DNA from: Chromobotia macracanthus
Taxonomy: Eukaryota > Chordata > Actinopteri > Cypriniformes > Botiidae
Assembly: GCA_036877525.1 (NCBI GenBank)
Contig: JAZGTH010000063.1
Location: forward strand, 1,784,501 to 1,848,500
Length of the DNA stretch: 64,000 bases
Direction of reading: 5' to 3'
The notes beneath the pieces are model-generated. The model ran no database searches, was not told the origin of the DNA, and saw only the letters and a program-made list of their open reading frames with translations. How positions within the stretch are numbered: position 1 is the first letter of the stretch; every line of letters starts with the position of its first letter. The translations under genes and the position numbers were made by a program. Below, one piece after another: positions 63,708-64,000 of this stretch.

Positions 63708-64000
63708 GTGAGTTACCTCCCATTGTTTCATCCTCTCTGTTCAGTGTGGTTTAGAGGGAGGCTGTAACTGTTTATCTTCTCTGATGGTGTTTTAATTAAA
63801 CCACTAATTAAAAATGTATCTGACCTGAATGGCAGCATAAAACACAAAGAATATTGAAGTTAAGCTGTGTAAATGTGATGCTGTTTGAAGAGTTCAAAAC
63901 AAATGCCAGAACATGTTGAGAGATCAGAGACTAGTCAGGGGGGAAACGTATACTGATTCCCATCTGACTGAAGAAACAGAGCTGGGTATGACAGACCGAC
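63708..64000 (+). other. galnt18: galnt18 intron 9, left part
   Basis: Begins with a consensus donor (GTGAGT) and runs to the window edge. Nothing is recognised in it. Confidence 0.85.

Overview
The window is vertebrate nuclear DNA, most likely from a ray-finned fish and probably a cyprinid. The evidence for this is GT-AG split exons separated by long AT-rich introns, a CpG-rich promoter, and several interspersed repeats of a kind I associate with cyprinids (tRNA-derived SINEs, a Tc1-like relic, small palindromic elements). The species assignment is an inference from repeat texture. No prokaryotic features, rRNA genes, intact tRNA genes or CRISPR arrays are seen.

One gene is clearly supported: galnt18, on the + strand, encoding a Golgi type II membrane protein of the polypeptide N-acetylgalactosaminyltransferase family (CAZy GT27; the GALNT8/9/17/18 'Y' branch). 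Nine coding exons lie at 19028-19265, 44710-44902, 46354-46520, 50554-50737, 51402-51599, 52121-52235, 59341-59526, 61216-61353 and 63612-63707. All junctions are GT-AG, the phases chain without a break, and the joined frame gives 505 residues. The cytosolic tail, membrane anchor, stem, GT-A catalytic domain and the start of the ricin-type lectin domain are present. The last roughly 100 residues, expected on two further exons, lie beyond the right edge.

Layout: 1-18690 is intergenic upstream DNA with no supportable gene. It holds a palindromic MITE-like element (10590-10850), degenerate repeats, a 22-bp tandem duplication with ETS/CRE-like sites, and a weak minus-strand open stretch (about 12850-13490). 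18690-19027 is the CpG-rich promoter and leader with several upstream ATGs. Intron 1 (25.4 kb) begins with a 0.7 kb minisatellite almost touching the donor site. It also carries a 32-bp minisatellite (39591-40135), a (TA)n/T61 tract, SINEs, and moderately GC-rich non-repetitive blocks that could be conserved regulatory DNA. The remaining introns are shorter. A pure (TC)28 microsatellite forms the polypyrimidine tract of exon 4, and intron 6 contains a decayed Tc1-like transposase on the opposite strand.

I found no convincing undescribed biological system. The observations most worth checking are the two splice-site-adjacent tandem repeats in galnt18, the uORF-rich leader, and the unidentified minus-strand open stretch.
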